Shown piece after piece: positions 8,080-17,459 of a DNA stretch of 64,000 nt. The stretch is from Akkermansiaceae bacterium. GTDB taxonomy: Bacteria; Verrucomicrobiota; Verrucomicrobiia; Verrucomicrobiales; DEV007. How positions within the stretch are numbered: position 1 is the stretch's first letter; the number at the start of each line of letters is the position of its first letter. Position numbers and translations under genes: made by a program. The notes under the pieces were generated by a model. The model ran no database searches. It saw only the letters and a list, made by a program, of their open reading frames with translations, and had not been told where the DNA came from. The stretch covers positions 12,231 to 76,230 of the forward strand of contig JACKQE010000019.1 of NCBI GenBank assembly GCA_024233005.1, in the 5' to 3' direction.

Positions 8080-10026
8080 TCATTCTTTGCCGGGAAACAG
8101 TTTTTTGAGGGGATTCTTCAGTCCAGGACGCGGCCCCTCCTGAGTCTCGTCTTTGGAACGGGGCAACCCGGGAATCAGTTTGGAGACGCCTTGCACGGTC
8201 TTGCCCGCCGCCCTGAGAACGGTGCCTCCGGCATCACCGGCCGTGCCGATCACCCGGCCCCCGACGCCGGAAGCGAAATTAGTGACGCTGTCGAATCCCG
8301 GAACATTCTTGAATCGCCACTCGAACGAATCGAGAGGGCCCCGGGCTTCGATCTCCAGCGCTTTGCCGACCAGGTGGGTAAATATCTTGGTAATGCCCAC
8401 CGATTGCGCCGAAGCCACCATGTCCAGATTCTTGTTCACCAAATCCACTCTGCCAGCGGCATTGATCTCCACCAGACCTTCCTTGATGCTGAGGTTCCGG
8501 CAGGAAAACACCCCGCCCTCCATGCCGTAGTCGGAGACCAGGAGGGACGAGGATTCCTTGTCTCTGCCCCCGGGGTGCAGGACATCCAACAGGGGGCGCA
8601 GTTTGCCAAAGACCGGAATCGAAATAAAATCGCCTCCTTCGATGGAGAGTTTCCCGGTTCCTTTCAGCCCCCCGAGGCTGGCCAGACCACCGCCTTGGAA
8701 ATTCAAACTCAGCCGGCCATTGTGGTCGCTTCCTCCTCCCGACAGTTCCGTCACCTGCTGGAGGGAAAGCCCGGTGGCTTGCAGATCGCCGGAGAAGGAG
8801 GGGATTCCGGCCATCAGATCCACCGTGCCCACATAATGCACAATCCCTTCGGCCAAGCGGCACTGGAGTCCGGGCAACCGCAGGATCCCGTTTTCGAGGG
8901 AGAAGGCACCTTCGATTTGCTGAATCGCCAGCGTCTGGTCACCTGAGAGGGTGACGAGCATTCCAGCACCGCTTTTCAGTGTCCCATTCAACGTGGTGTC
9001 TTGTGGTCGGTCGAGGGATATTCGGGAAGACTCCAAGGAAACCATGGGCGGCTCGACGAATCGGATCCCGGGAAGAGCGGCCTCAGGGGCCAGTCGACGG
9101 AAAAGCGAAACCGGATCGATACCCGATTCCAGTCTTTCGATCAGGAACGTCCGAGCCGGCAGGTCGAGCGAACCGGTCAACACCAATCTGCCGCCTTCAT
9201 ATCCGAGGTCGGCTTTCTTCAAGCCAACGGTGAATGCGGTGTCCTCCTTGGATATCTCGAAAGACATCCGGAGATAATCCAACGGAATCTCCTGCCAGGT
9301 GCCATCCTTCGCAGATAGTTCGCCTCCGACGGTCAAGCGTCCCGTAGCATCGCGATCGATGTTGACCTTGAGGCGGGACGCCTCCTTGCCGGCGAAATGG
9401 ATCATCCATGGGGCGGCGGCAAAAACTGGAGAAAAATCGATCCCGGTATCCGGGGAAGCCATCTTGGTGGCCACGGTCGTCGCCGCAGTATCCTCAGCCC
9501 TATTCTGGAGAGAGATCCTCCCGTTGATTTCCAAGTCCAATCCTTGAAAATTCGCCTCCAGTTTCCTGATGTCCAGTTCATCCGGAGAGGCATCCCACCG
9601 GGCATTGATGGATTTCAAGGCAACGGTGTCTTCCCCATGAAAGAGAGTCAGAGTCCCCTCCTTGATGGACAGTGAGAGAGTCTGCGAATTTCCGTCACGA
9701 AGGAACAACGCCAGTGGCGAGAGGCGACAGGCGAAATCGGTGAGCCTTGCGACCGTCTCTGTTTTTGCGGCGGTTTTGTAGAGGGTGAGATCTTGGATGA
9801 CGAAACCCCGCAGGGGCTTCAATCCGACGAACTCGTAATTCACATGCAATCCCCTGTCGGAGAGCCTTTCATCGATGACACCCCGGATTCGGGAGGCGAT
9901 CCAATCGCGTCCCAACCACGCGGCGATGATGAGCGCCAACAGGAAAACCCCACCCCCCAACAACGCCCGCTTTCCCCAACGCCAGAGACGCTGCCTGAGC
10001 AACCCGGTGTTTGCATCGGTTTCCAT
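8080..10026 (-). CDS. AsmA-like envelope protein
   Basis: Protein of 648 residues with one N-terminal membrane helix (about 21-42) followed by a long periplasmic region of repeating beta strands. It resembles AsmA/DUF748-type bridge proteins linked to outer-membrane lipid transport. Patterns such as GRISLQN, LTGSLDLPA, GTGKLSIEGGDF and INAAGRVDL are typical of the AsmA C-terminal region. The start at 10026 was chosen over an in-frame codon 24 residues earlier because a good Shine-Dalgarno (GAGGTG) lies 3 bases before the ATG, which is rare in this window. The C-terminus is basic and Gly/Pro-rich. Confidence 0.78.
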   Translation of the reverse strand: METDANTGLLRQRLWRWGKRALLGGGVFLLALIIAAWLGRDWIASRIRGVIDERLSDRGLHVNYEFVGLKPLRGFVIQDLTLYKTAAKTETVARLTDFACRLSPLALFLRDGNSQTLSLSIKEGTLTLFHGEDTVALKSINARWDASPDELDIRKLEANFQGLDLEINGRISLQNRAEDTAATTVATKMASPDTGIDFSPVFAAAPWMIHFAGKEASRLKVNIDRDATGRLTVGGELSAKDGTWQEIPLDYLRMSFEISKEDTAFTVGLKKADLGYEGGRLVLTGSLDLPARTFLIERLESGIDPVSLFRRLAPEAALPGIRFVEPPMVSLESSRISLDRPQDTTLNGTLKSGAGMLVTLSGDQTLAIQQIEGAFSLENGILRLPGLQCRLAEGIVHYVGTVDLMAGIPSFSGDLQATGLSLQQVTELSGGGSDHNGRLSLNFQGGGLASLGGLKGTGKLSIEGGDFISIPVFGKLRPLLDVLHPGGRDKESSSLLVSDYGMEGGVFSCRNLSIKEGLVEINAAGRVDLVNKNLDMVASAQSVGITKIFTHLVGKALEIEARGPLDSFEWRFKNVPGFDSVTNFASGVGGRVIGTAGDAGGTVLRAAGKTVQGVSKLIPGLPRSKDETQEGPRPGLKNPLKKLFPGKE

Positions 10027-10200
10027 CTTCACCTCAAAAAATACAGCTTGTGCTCGAACACCACCAGACCTCTGTAGCCTCGTGTCAAAGTCGGCCATCC
10101 ATTCCCTTTCCCAACCGGAAATTTGATCCTTCTCAAGGCGTTCCCCTCGCCAGGAAAAGGAGGATCACGTCCCTCGACAAACCGGAGGGAATCTGAAACG

Positions 10201-11631
10201 ATGCCGGAACAAAACGCTGCGCCGCACGCCATGAAACTCCCCTTTTTTCTCGTTCTCGCCGGACTGATGCCAGCGATTGCCGTGCCGGCAATCGACACTC
10301 CCCCGCCACAATGGCGGGCTGGAGCGGCCCGGACGATCATCACTCCCACCGAGCCCATGTATCTCGCGGGCTTCGCAAGCCGGGTGGTCATCGCCGAAGG
10401 CACCGCGATGGATCTGCAGGCCAAAGCGCTCGCTCTTGAGGACGATCGCGGAACCCGCTTTGTGATGGTGACCCTGGACTTGGTGGAGGTCGCCAAACAA
10501 ACCCGTGATGCGGTCGCCGCGCAGGTGCAAGCAAAGTTCGGCCTGCCCAACGAAGCGCTGCTCCTGAACTGCTCGCACACCCACTGTGGACCGGAACTTC
10601 GCTTCACCGAGGAAGAGTTCTCGGAACTCAAGGATCCCCAGCGACGGGAACGTTGCCTCCGGTACAATGCCGGATTGGTGGCGAAAATCACGGGCATTGT
10701 CGGGGAATCGCTGCAACGACTCGAGCCCGCCACCCTCGTCTATGGACACGCCCGCTGTGGGTTCGCCATGAACCGTCGGCTGAAAAACGAAAAGTCCACC
10801 GGAGAACCCTATCTCAACAGTCCCAATCCCGACGGTGTGGTCGACCATGACGTGCCAGTGCTCTCGGTGACCCGGGCCGACAATTCCCTTGCGGCAGTGG
10901 TTTTCGGATATGCCTGCCACAACACCACCATGAGCATCAAAGAATGGCACGGCGACTATGCCGGCCACGCCCAACGGATCCTTGAGGAAGCGCACCCGGG
11001 AACGGTGGCCTTGTTCATGATGGGCTGCGGGGGAGATCAAAACGGGTATCCCCGGTTCGGCGATGTGTTCAGCCAACGCCATGGACAAAGCCTCGCGACA
11101 GCCGTCGAGGCCGCCTTGCAGGCAAAAGCCCGGCCTCTCTCAGGACCGTTGAAAACCGCTTGGGACACCGTACGCTTGGACTACCAACCCCTGCCCACTG
11201 AGGAGGAACTCCAAAAACGGCTCGCCACCCCCCAAGGGAGTGATCCCTCCTACAGCATCTACCGAAGAGATTGGGACCGACGCCGCCTTCTCGCTTTGCA
11301 GAAGGGAAGCCTGCGCGACCACTATGATTATCCGATCCAGGTGGTGCACTTCGGCAAAGACCTCACCTTCATCGGTCTCAGCGGGGAAACCTGCGTGGAT
11401 TATTCGCTGCGCTTGAAACGTGAACTGGCGGGCTCCACCCCGCTCTGGGTGGCCGGCTACTGCAACGATGTCCTGGCTTACATTCCCAGCAAACGAGTCC
11501 TGATGGAGGGCGGTTACGAAGCCGGAACCTCCATTGTGTACTGGTCCAATCCACTGCACCCCAATGTCTTCGCCCCTTCTCTGGAGGAACGCATCATGGG
11601 CAGAGCCATCGGGATGGCACGGCAGCCCTGA
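10201..11631 (+). CDS. Secreted neutral/alkaline ceramidase-like protein
   Basis: Member of the neutral/alkaline non-lysosomal ceramidase N-terminal domain family (PF04734), 476 residues. It is a zinc amidase fold; planctomycete and verrucomicrobial members are numerous and mostly uncharacterised. The core motif NCSHTHCGPEL provides His126 and His128, candidate zinc ligands. The WRAGAARTIITP start of the domain and a later CHNTTMS are also family-typical. The start at 10201 has a GGAGGG 11 bases upstream; 10231 is an alternative that begins directly at the hydrophobic signal peptide. The gene lacks the separate C-terminal domain of full-length ceramidases. Ceramide as substrate is not proven. 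Confidence 0.82.
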   Translation: MPEQNAAPHAMKLPFFLVLAGLMPAIAVPAIDTPPPQWRAGAARTIITPTEPMYLAGFASRVVIAEGTAMDLQAKALALEDDRGTRFVMVTLDLVEVAKQTRDAVAAQVQAKFGLPNEALLLNCSHTHCGPELRFTEEEFSELKDPQRRERCLRYNAGLVAKITGIVGESLQRLEPATLVYGHARCGFAMNRRLKNEKSTGEPYLNSPNPDGVVDHDVPVLSVTRADNSLAAVVFGYACHNTTMSIKEWHGDYAGHAQRILEEAHPGTVALFMMGCGGDQNGYPRFGDVFSQRHGQSLATAVEAALQAKARPLSGPLKTAWDTVRLDYQPLPTEEELQKRLATPQGSDPSYSIYRRDWDRRRLLALQKGSLRDHYDYPIQVVHFGKDLTFIGLSGETCVDYSLRLKRELAGSTPLWVAGYCNDVLAYIPSKRVLMEGGYEAGTSIVYWSNPLHPNVFAPSLEERIMGRAIGMARQP

Positions 11632-11646
11632 GGCGCTGGCCTGCGC

Positions 11647-13065
11647 TCATCCGAACACTTTCAGAAAAGGGTCGCCCTGGTTGATCACCGGGTTTTCCAT
11701 CGTGCCGTTGTTCATGAAAATCAGCTTGCGCGCGTCCAAGCCGAGAGACCAGAGGATGGTGCTGTGCAGGTCGTGGACGTGCTGGGGATCCTCCGTCGCG
11801 TAGAGGCCGAGCTCGTCAGTGGCTCCGAGAGTCTGACCGCCTTTGACTCCGCCACCGGCCATCCACATGGTGAAACCCCAGGGGTTGTGGTCGCGCCCGT
11901 CGCCCTGCTCGGACATGGGCGTGCGGCCGAATTCCCCGCCCCAGATCACCAGCGTTTCGTCGAGCAGACCACGCTGCTTCAAGTCCTTGATCAGGGCTGC
12001 CACGGGCTGATCACTCTCGGCGCAGCGGTCGGTATGGTTTTTTTCAATGCCCTTGTGCGCGTCCCATTTTGAGCCGGTGCCGGCGAACACTTGGACAAAA
12101 CGCACCCCGCGCTCCACGAGCCGACGAGCAAGCAGGCAATTGCGGGCGTTGGCGTCGGTCTGGGGATTCCCGATTCCGTAGAGCTCCGTGATATGGGGAG
12201 GCTCATCCGCGATGTCCACCGCGAGAGGGATTTCCGCCTGCATGCGATAGGCCAGTTCAAAGCTGTTGATGCGGGCCTCAAGGTCCGACTGGAAACTCCG
12301 AGACTGGATGTGACGGCGGTTCAGTTGGTTGATGAAGTCGATGCGCTGCCGCTGGCGATGGACACTGACTCCCCCCGGATTGGCGAGATTGGCCACCGGC
12401 TCATCGCCGAATTTGAAAGGAGTGCCCTGATAGGTGGAGGGCATGAAACCGGTACCCCAGTTGCGGCTGCCGTTGAACGGCTTGGCATCGCTGTCAGTGA
12501 GGACGACAAAGGCGGGCAGATTATCATTTTCCGTTCCCAGTCCATAGGTCGCCCAGGCGCCGAGCGAGGGCCGACCGGCGAGAATGGAACCGGTGTTCAT
12601 CTGGCAAACCGAGCCCACGTGGTTCAGACCGTCCTGTTTGCAGGAGCGGATGACGCAAATGTCATCCACAATGGTCGAAGTATGGGGTAACCAGTCGGAA
12701 ACCCAGGTCCCCGCTTGGCCGTGCTGTTTCCAGACCCGCTTTTCAGCGAGGATGGGCGAATCCTGCTCCCCCATCGCAGTCAGGGGACGCTTGAAACTTG
12801 CGGGGAGTTGCTGCCCGGCGAGCTTGTTGAGCAACGGCTTGGGATCGAACAGATCAATGTGCGAAGGACCGCCTTCCATGAAAAGGAAAATGACCGACTT
12901 GGCTCGACCGAAGGCGTGATGCCGCAGCAAGGGAGCATTGCCGCTGGAGGCAAGAGCTCCGGTGCGACCCAGCAGATGCGCCAGCGCGAGAGAGCCGAAG
13001 CCGGCACCCGCGCGGGCGAGGAAATCCCGGCGGGAACGGGCCATTTCGTAATGGGGTGGTTTCAT
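11647..13065 (-). CDS. DUF1501 protein with Tat signal
   Basis: DUF1501 family, 472 residues, an alkaline-phosphatase-superfamily fold common in Planctomycetes and Verrucomicrobia and of unknown function. A twin-arginine signal starts at SRRDFLARAG (about residues 11-20), so it is exported folded. Conserved landmarks are MEGGPSHIDLFDPKP and GGEFGRTPMSEQ with GRDHN, resembling metal-binding segments. It starts 5 bp after the stop of the PSD1 protein on the same strand and is surely co-transcribed with it, the usual pairing for these families. ATG at 13044 (MARSRRDF) is an alternative start. Confidence 0.88.
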   Translation of the reverse strand: MKPPHYEMARSRRDFLARAGAGFGSLALAHLLGRTGALASSGNAPLLRHHAFGRAKSVIFLFMEGGPSHIDLFDPKPLLNKLAGQQLPASFKRPLTAMGEQDSPILAEKRVWKQHGQAGTWVSDWLPHTSTIVDDICVIRSCKQDGLNHVGSVCQMNTGSILAGRPSLGAWATYGLGTENDNLPAFVVLTDSDAKPFNGSRNWGTGFMPSTYQGTPFKFGDEPVANLANPGGVSVHRQRQRIDFINQLNRRHIQSRSFQSDLEARINSFELAYRMQAEIPLAVDIADEPPHITELYGIGNPQTDANARNCLLARRLVERGVRFVQVFAGTGSKWDAHKGIEKNHTDRCAESDQPVAALIKDLKQRGLLDETLVIWGGEFGRTPMSEQGDGRDHNPWGFTMWMAGGGVKGGQTLGATDELGLYATEDPQHVHDLHSTILWSLGLDARKLIFMNNGTMENPVINQGDPFLKVFG

Positions 13066-13070
13066 GAGAA

Positions 13071-16010
13071 TCAGTCGATGTAGAGGAACTCGTTGGAATT
13101 GAGCAGCGCGAGGCTGAGATCAATGAGTGCGGCGAGCCGCGGGTCCGACTTTTTGAGCGAGGGAGACGAGCCGGAACCCGGAGCCGCCCGGACTACCTGA
13201 GGAGGAAGTTGATCGTTTTGGAATGTCAAATCGACGAGCGCGGCGGCGGCCGGACTGGTTCCGGTCAGCAACTCCTCCGCCTTGAGAGCATGGTCGTGCA
13301 AGGCAAAACGGGCGATCGAACCGTCAAATAGGTGCCCCTCCTCGTCGCGCCCGCCAAGGAACAAGCGCCGCTCCGGCACCTGGATGGGCCCGGTGAAGGG
13401 ATGGGGCACGATGACGCTTTCCATCTTGGCGTCAGGATCGCTCAGATTGCGGGCATGGAACGTGACCGTGCCTCCGTCAGTGCCACCTGTTTCGATCACC
13501 GCAGCAACATAATAGGCCGCTTGTTCAGGCAGGTGAATGCCGGAAGCGATGACTTCATAGTGGGGATTGCCCGCATTGTCCTGGCCGGTCAGTTGAACAA
13601 TGAGATTGCCGGGAGAGTACTTGGATTTCACCGAGGTGATGCCAAGGGACCATCCGTAGCTGTCAGCCGACAATTCGGGACTGCTTCGCCAACGCGACGC
13701 AATGGTCCGCACCGAGGCGTCGGGGTAGAGCGAGTCCAGGCTCAGCACCGCCTGCACGGTGAAGCTGCCGCCTTCATTCCGGGGAAGTCCGGTGACTTCC
13801 ACTTTCTCGAAGAGAGAGTTGGGCTGGATGTTGACTGCGGAACCACCGGAATAGGGCGAGGTCGGAAATTCCTTGAAAGCGGTGGTCTGGACTTTCGGTG
13901 TCGGCGGCGGGAGCGCCACAGGTCCCTTGTTTTTGGAAAGACCCGCCCGCACCTGGTCGAGGAACTCCCGGGCCTGGCTGACTTCTTCGCCCGAGGGTTC
14001 GCGCCCGAGCACGAGTTGAAAGGCCCGGTCGATGGAGCCGTCGTCGGTTTGCTCAGTCAGCGCCAACCCCGCAATGCGTTGGGCCCGACGGTTGAGGAAA
14101 TCATTGTTCAGCATGACCAACGCCTGAGGCGCCGTGGTGCTGACATCGCGGCAGGCGCAGGAATTGAATCCATCAGGCCCATCGAAGGTGTTGAGGAACA
14201 AAGTCCTGGGGTTTTTCATCAACTTCTGGTAGATGCTACGGCGGAGCACGGCCTCGCCATCATAGCCTGCCCCTCCCATGGTGAAGTCGAGCTCATGTCC
14301 CGATTGGAGCGTGGCATCCCGAATCTGCTCCGCTTCGAGACGACGGATGCGCTGACGCCAGATCAACTGGTTTCCCGGATCGTTCCGCGAGGCGGCGTCC
14401 CCGGGCTCGACCAAAGACGCCTGCTGCCAGACCGCGCTGGTCATGATGAGCTTTTGCATCCGCTTCAAACTCCAGCCCTCCTGGACGAATCGCTGGGCGA
14501 GCCAATCGAGCAGCTCCGGGTGGGTCGGAGCGGTCCCCTGCTTGCCGAAGTCGTTGCCCGTGGCGACGATGCCGGAGCCGAAATGGTAATGCCAAAGCCG
14601 GTTGACCATGACCCGGGTCGTGATCTGGTTGTCCGGTCGCGTCATCCAGTCCGCCAACGCGGTGCGGCGGCCGCTGCTATTCCCGGCCTTTACTCCTTCC
14701 CGGGAGACCTTGGCCTGACCCGGATCAAGGATGGAAAGAAACCCGGGTGAGAACGAGCGCTTTTCATCATCGTCAGGAATGTAGGCAGCGGGTGCCACCG
14801 GACCGACATCGCGCACCGCGTAGACCGGAGTCAGCGGTTTGGGCTTGAGCGCAGCCAGCTTTTTCAACTCGGCCTCAATGGCTTCATACCGAGCCTTCGC
14901 GGCGTCCTTGAGTTTGGTGGCGACTTTCTCCTGTTCGATGTCGACCTGCCGCTGGATCAGAAATTTGTGCTGAACTTCCAAAGGGGTAAGTTCTGCCTCG
15001 GGCTTGTTGTAAAGTGCCTGCAACTCGGGGGAGAATTTTTTCACCGCATTGACTTCGGCATTTTTCAGCCCCTGGGCCAGCAGCCCGTCGCGTTCTTTGC
15101 GAAGAGCGGCGGTCGATTCCTCCCACCGGGCCAGCGACTCCGCATGGACCTTCTTCTCCTCCGGGGTGGCGGCCACGATGGAGTCATCCGGGTAGATGCC
15201 GGAGAAAAAAGCCTGCAGCCGGAAGTAATCGTCCTGCAGAATGGGGTCGAATTTGTGGTCGTGGCATTTCGCACAACCCATGGACAGGCCGAGAAAGAGG
15301 GAACCGGAGACGTCGGTGATGTCCTCCAGAATGATCCCCCACTGTTTCGGCGCATCGCGTTGGTTGGACTCATAAGGCCAGAGACGGAGAAAACCGGTGG
15401 CCGTGACCGCATCAGGGTTCTCCGGGGCGACTTCGTCACCCGCGATCTGCCAGCGGACAAACTGGTCATAAGGCATGTCCGCATTGAGAGCCCCGATGAC
15501 CCAGTCGCGGTAACGCCACATGTGGGGACGGTACTCATCGGCCTTGTAGCCGTTGGAGTCGCCGTAGCGCGCCAGATCAAGCCAGTGCCGTCCCCAGCGC
15601 TCGCCATAGCGGGGGGACTTGAGGAGTTCATCAATGAGATGTTCAAACGCCGCGTCAGGATCCTTCGCATAGGCCTCACGAAATGCCTGGACTTCCTCGA
15701 ACTCCGGAGGCAGACCGATGAGATCGAAATAGGCCCTCCGGATCAAGGTGCGGGCGTCTGCCCTCGGGGCGGGGACAATGCCGAGGGCCTCCTGCTTGGC
15801 GAGGATGAACCGATCAATCTCATTGCGGCACCAACCGTCGCGATCTTTCACCACCGGAACCTCCGGATGGGTCAGAGGCTTGAAAAACCAATAATCAATG
15901 TCTTTGGCGGCCAACCGTTCCTGGATCGTGCGTTCACCGGCGGAGGCTACCCCGACGGAACCCAGCAGGAGGCAGCAGGAAAGTCGGAAGAGGAAGGTTT
16001 GGAAGATCAT
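13071..16010 (-). CDS. PSD1 (DUF1549/DUF1553) cytochrome-like protein with LamG insert
   Basis: Secreted 979-residue protein. A signal peptide (about 1-22) leads into DUF1549, which carries the haem-type motif CAKCH at 246-250 followed by DHKFDP. DUF1553 follows, recognised by TRVMVNRLWHYHFG and by the NSNEFLYID end. A LamG/concanavalin A-like domain (about 730-925) is inserted before the last DUF1553 helix. The separate N-terminal planctomycete cytochrome c domain found in many relatives is missing. The ORF extends 81 codons upstream, but the start at 16010 gives a clean signal peptide. It heads the operon with the DUF1501 gene. The physiological substrate of this family is unknown; envelope polysaccharide binding is suggested only by LamG. 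Confidence 0.88.
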   Translation of the reverse strand: MIFQTFLFRLSCCLLLGSVGVASAGERTIQERLAAKDIDYWFFKPLTHPEVPVVKDRDGWCRNEIDRFILAKQEALGIVPAPRADARTLIRRAYFDLIGLPPEFEEVQAFREAYAKDPDAAFEHLIDELLKSPRYGERWGRHWLDLARYGDSNGYKADEYRPHMWRYRDWVIGALNADMPYDQFVRWQIAGDEVAPENPDAVTATGFLRLWPYESNQRDAPKQWGIILEDITDVSGSLFLGLSMGCAKCHDHKFDPILQDDYFRLQAFFSGIYPDDSIVAATPEEKKVHAESLARWEESTAALRKERDGLLAQGLKNAEVNAVKKFSPELQALYNKPEAELTPLEVQHKFLIQRQVDIEQEKVATKLKDAAKARYEAIEAELKKLAALKPKPLTPVYAVRDVGPVAPAAYIPDDDEKRSFSPGFLSILDPGQAKVSREGVKAGNSSGRRTALADWMTRPDNQITTRVMVNRLWHYHFGSGIVATGNDFGKQGTAPTHPELLDWLAQRFVQEGWSLKRMQKLIMTSAVWQQASLVEPGDAASRNDPGNQLIWRQRIRRLEAEQIRDATLQSGHELDFTMGGAGYDGEAVLRRSIYQKLMKNPRTLFLNTFDGPDGFNSCACRDVSTTAPQALVMLNNDFLNRRAQRIAGLALTEQTDDGSIDRAFQLVLGREPSGEEVSQAREFLDQVRAGLSKNKGPVALPPPTPKVQTTAFKEFPTSPYSGGSAVNIQPNSLFEKVEVTGLPRNEGGSFTVQAVLSLDSLYPDASVRTIASRWRSSPELSADSYGWSLGITSVKSKYSPGNLIVQLTGQDNAGNPHYEVIASGIHLPEQAAYYVAAVIETGGTDGGTVTFHARNLSDPDAKMESVIVPHPFTGPIQVPERRLFLGGRDEEGHLFDGSIARFALHDHALKAEELLTGTSPAAAALVDLTFQNDQLPPQVVRAAPGSGSSPSLKKSDPRLAALIDLSLALLNSNEFLYID

Positions 16011-16280
16011 GGGAGGGGAATCTAATCTGAGGAGATGCCGTGAAAAGATGTCACTGGAAAAATGTAGCCGGGCATGACCGGAATCACAAGGATTGCCTAT
16101 AGAGTCCAGGGAGGCGCGATTCTGGACATCTTTTTTTACTTTCCGATGAGAAACCGTGATCACGCCGGAGGGGGGGAATCCCTCACGAGGGAAAAAGATG
16201 GGCTCCCGGCTGACTTTTGCGGGAATCTCCTTCCCTGCCCCAAACGCTGCCATGATGCCATCGCCCGGACGGAACCGGGG

Positions 16281-17252
16281 TCACAAAATCTGGAGGCGGG
16301 AAAGGTCCTGGGTGTCCACCATTCCCACCGGGCGCCGCTCCGCATCAAGCACAACGAGATCGTCAATGCGATGATCATCAAAGAGTCGCAGGACTTCTGA
16401 GGCGAGTTTGTCGCTGGTGATGCAGATGGGATTCCTCGTCATGCAGTCCCCCACCGGCAGGGTGGCAACATCCGCCCGGCGTTGGAAGGCCCGGACGAAA
16501 TCGCCCTGGGTGAAAATCCCCCCCAGTCGTCCCTCCGGATCAACCACGACCACCGCACCAGCCCGGGCCCGCGTCATCTTCTCCAGCACCCCACCGACAG
16601 GTTCGTCCGCATTCACGACGACAAAGGCCTCCCCGGTCCGCATGATGTCGGTGACCCGGGTCAGGAGCACCCGGCCCAAGCTGCCGCCGGGATGCAACTC
16701 CGCGAAATCCTCTTTGCGGAAACCGCGCGCCTCCAGCAGCACCATGGCCAATGCATCACACAACGCCAGCATGTTGGTGGTAGAGGACGTTGGCGCAAGG
16801 TTCAGAGGACAGGCTTCCCGCTCCACATTCACATCAAGGGCGACATCGGCGGCCTTGGCCAGGGATGACCCCAGCCGGCCCGTGATCGCGATCAGCGCAA
16901 TCGGCCGACGCTTCAAATGGGGAAGGACATCAAGGAGTTCGCGTGTTTCCCCGCTGTAGCTCAGCGCGACGACCGCATCACCCGCGTCCACCAATCCCAG
17001 ATCTCCATGAAGAGCGTCCTGGCAATTTAAATTGGCTGCCGGAGCTCCCGTCGAACTCAGGGTTGCCGCGAGCTTGCGACCGATCGCGCCGGATTTCCCC
17101 ACCCCGAGCACCACAATCTTGCCACGTTGGTCCAAAGCCGCCCGGAGGAGATCGACCGCCGTAACAAAATCCCCGTCCAGCCGGTCCCGGAGGCGGGCAA
17201 GTTCATCGATTTCAATCTGGATGACGCGGCGGGCTTTTTCCTGATAATCCAT
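16281..17252 (-). CDS. kdsD: Arabinose-5-phosphate isomerase (KpsF/GutQ family)
   Basis: Converts D-ribulose 5-phosphate to D-arabinose 5-phosphate, the first step of Kdo synthesis for LPS; cytoplasmic. The protein has 323 residues. The SIS domain (about 20-190) contains GVGKSG, SYSGET and the APTSSTTNMLALCDALA segment typical of KdsD. Two CBS domains follow (about 205-262 and 272-323), with AELHPGG linking them. The start at 17252 matches the family N-terminus (MDYQEKARRVIQIE); an earlier in-frame codon would add 22 unlikely residues. It is transcribed divergently from the DUF4105 gene and supports a Gram-negative envelope. Confidence 0.93.
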   Translation of the reverse strand: MDYQEKARRVIQIEIDELARLRDRLDGDFVTAVDLLRAALDQRGKIVVLGVGKSGAIGRKLAATLSSTGAPAANLNCQDALHGDLGLVDAGDAVVALSYSGETRELLDVLPHLKRRPIALIAITGRLGSSLAKAADVALDVNVEREACPLNLAPTSSTTNMLALCDALAMVLLEARGFRKEDFAELHPGGSLGRVLLTRVTDIMRTGEAFVVVNADEPVGGVLEKMTRARAGAVVVVDPEGRLGGIFTQGDFVRAFQRRADVATLPVGDCMTRNPICITSDKLASEVLRLFDDHRIDDLVVLDAERRPVGMVDTQDLSRLQIL

Positions 17253-17377
17253 AGGGGGCAATGCGAACGAAACGGGGTCGGAACCACCTTCTATGCGGCC
17301 TTTTTCGGTCCCGCGCAAGCAGCGAGCGAGAGGGATCCTGCGGCCCCACTATTGTTGAATAATGAGTTCATAATTTC

Positions 17378-17407
17378 TTGTCCGCCCGGTCCCCACCGAG
17401 TTATAAA
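17378..17407 (+). promoter_or_regulatory. Candidate sigma-70 promoter for the DUF4105 gene
   Basis: TTGTCC at 17378-17383 and TATAAA at 17402-17407 with an 18-bp spacer. Transcription would begin near 17414, about 46 bases before the proposed GTG start. It sits next to an AT-rich island (17347-17375) in the divergent gap with kdsD, and it supports the shorter start of the DUF4105 gene. Confidence 0.5.
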
Positions 17408-17459
17408 ATGTCCCGCCACGCGTCACCGCCGATTGCCAAGGCGCGTTACCGCAGGCAAA

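Noticed and set aside
13332..14750. 472-codon frame on the plus strand opposite the first PSD1 gene
   Set aside because: Shadow of a well-supported gene; no recognisable motif or start signal.
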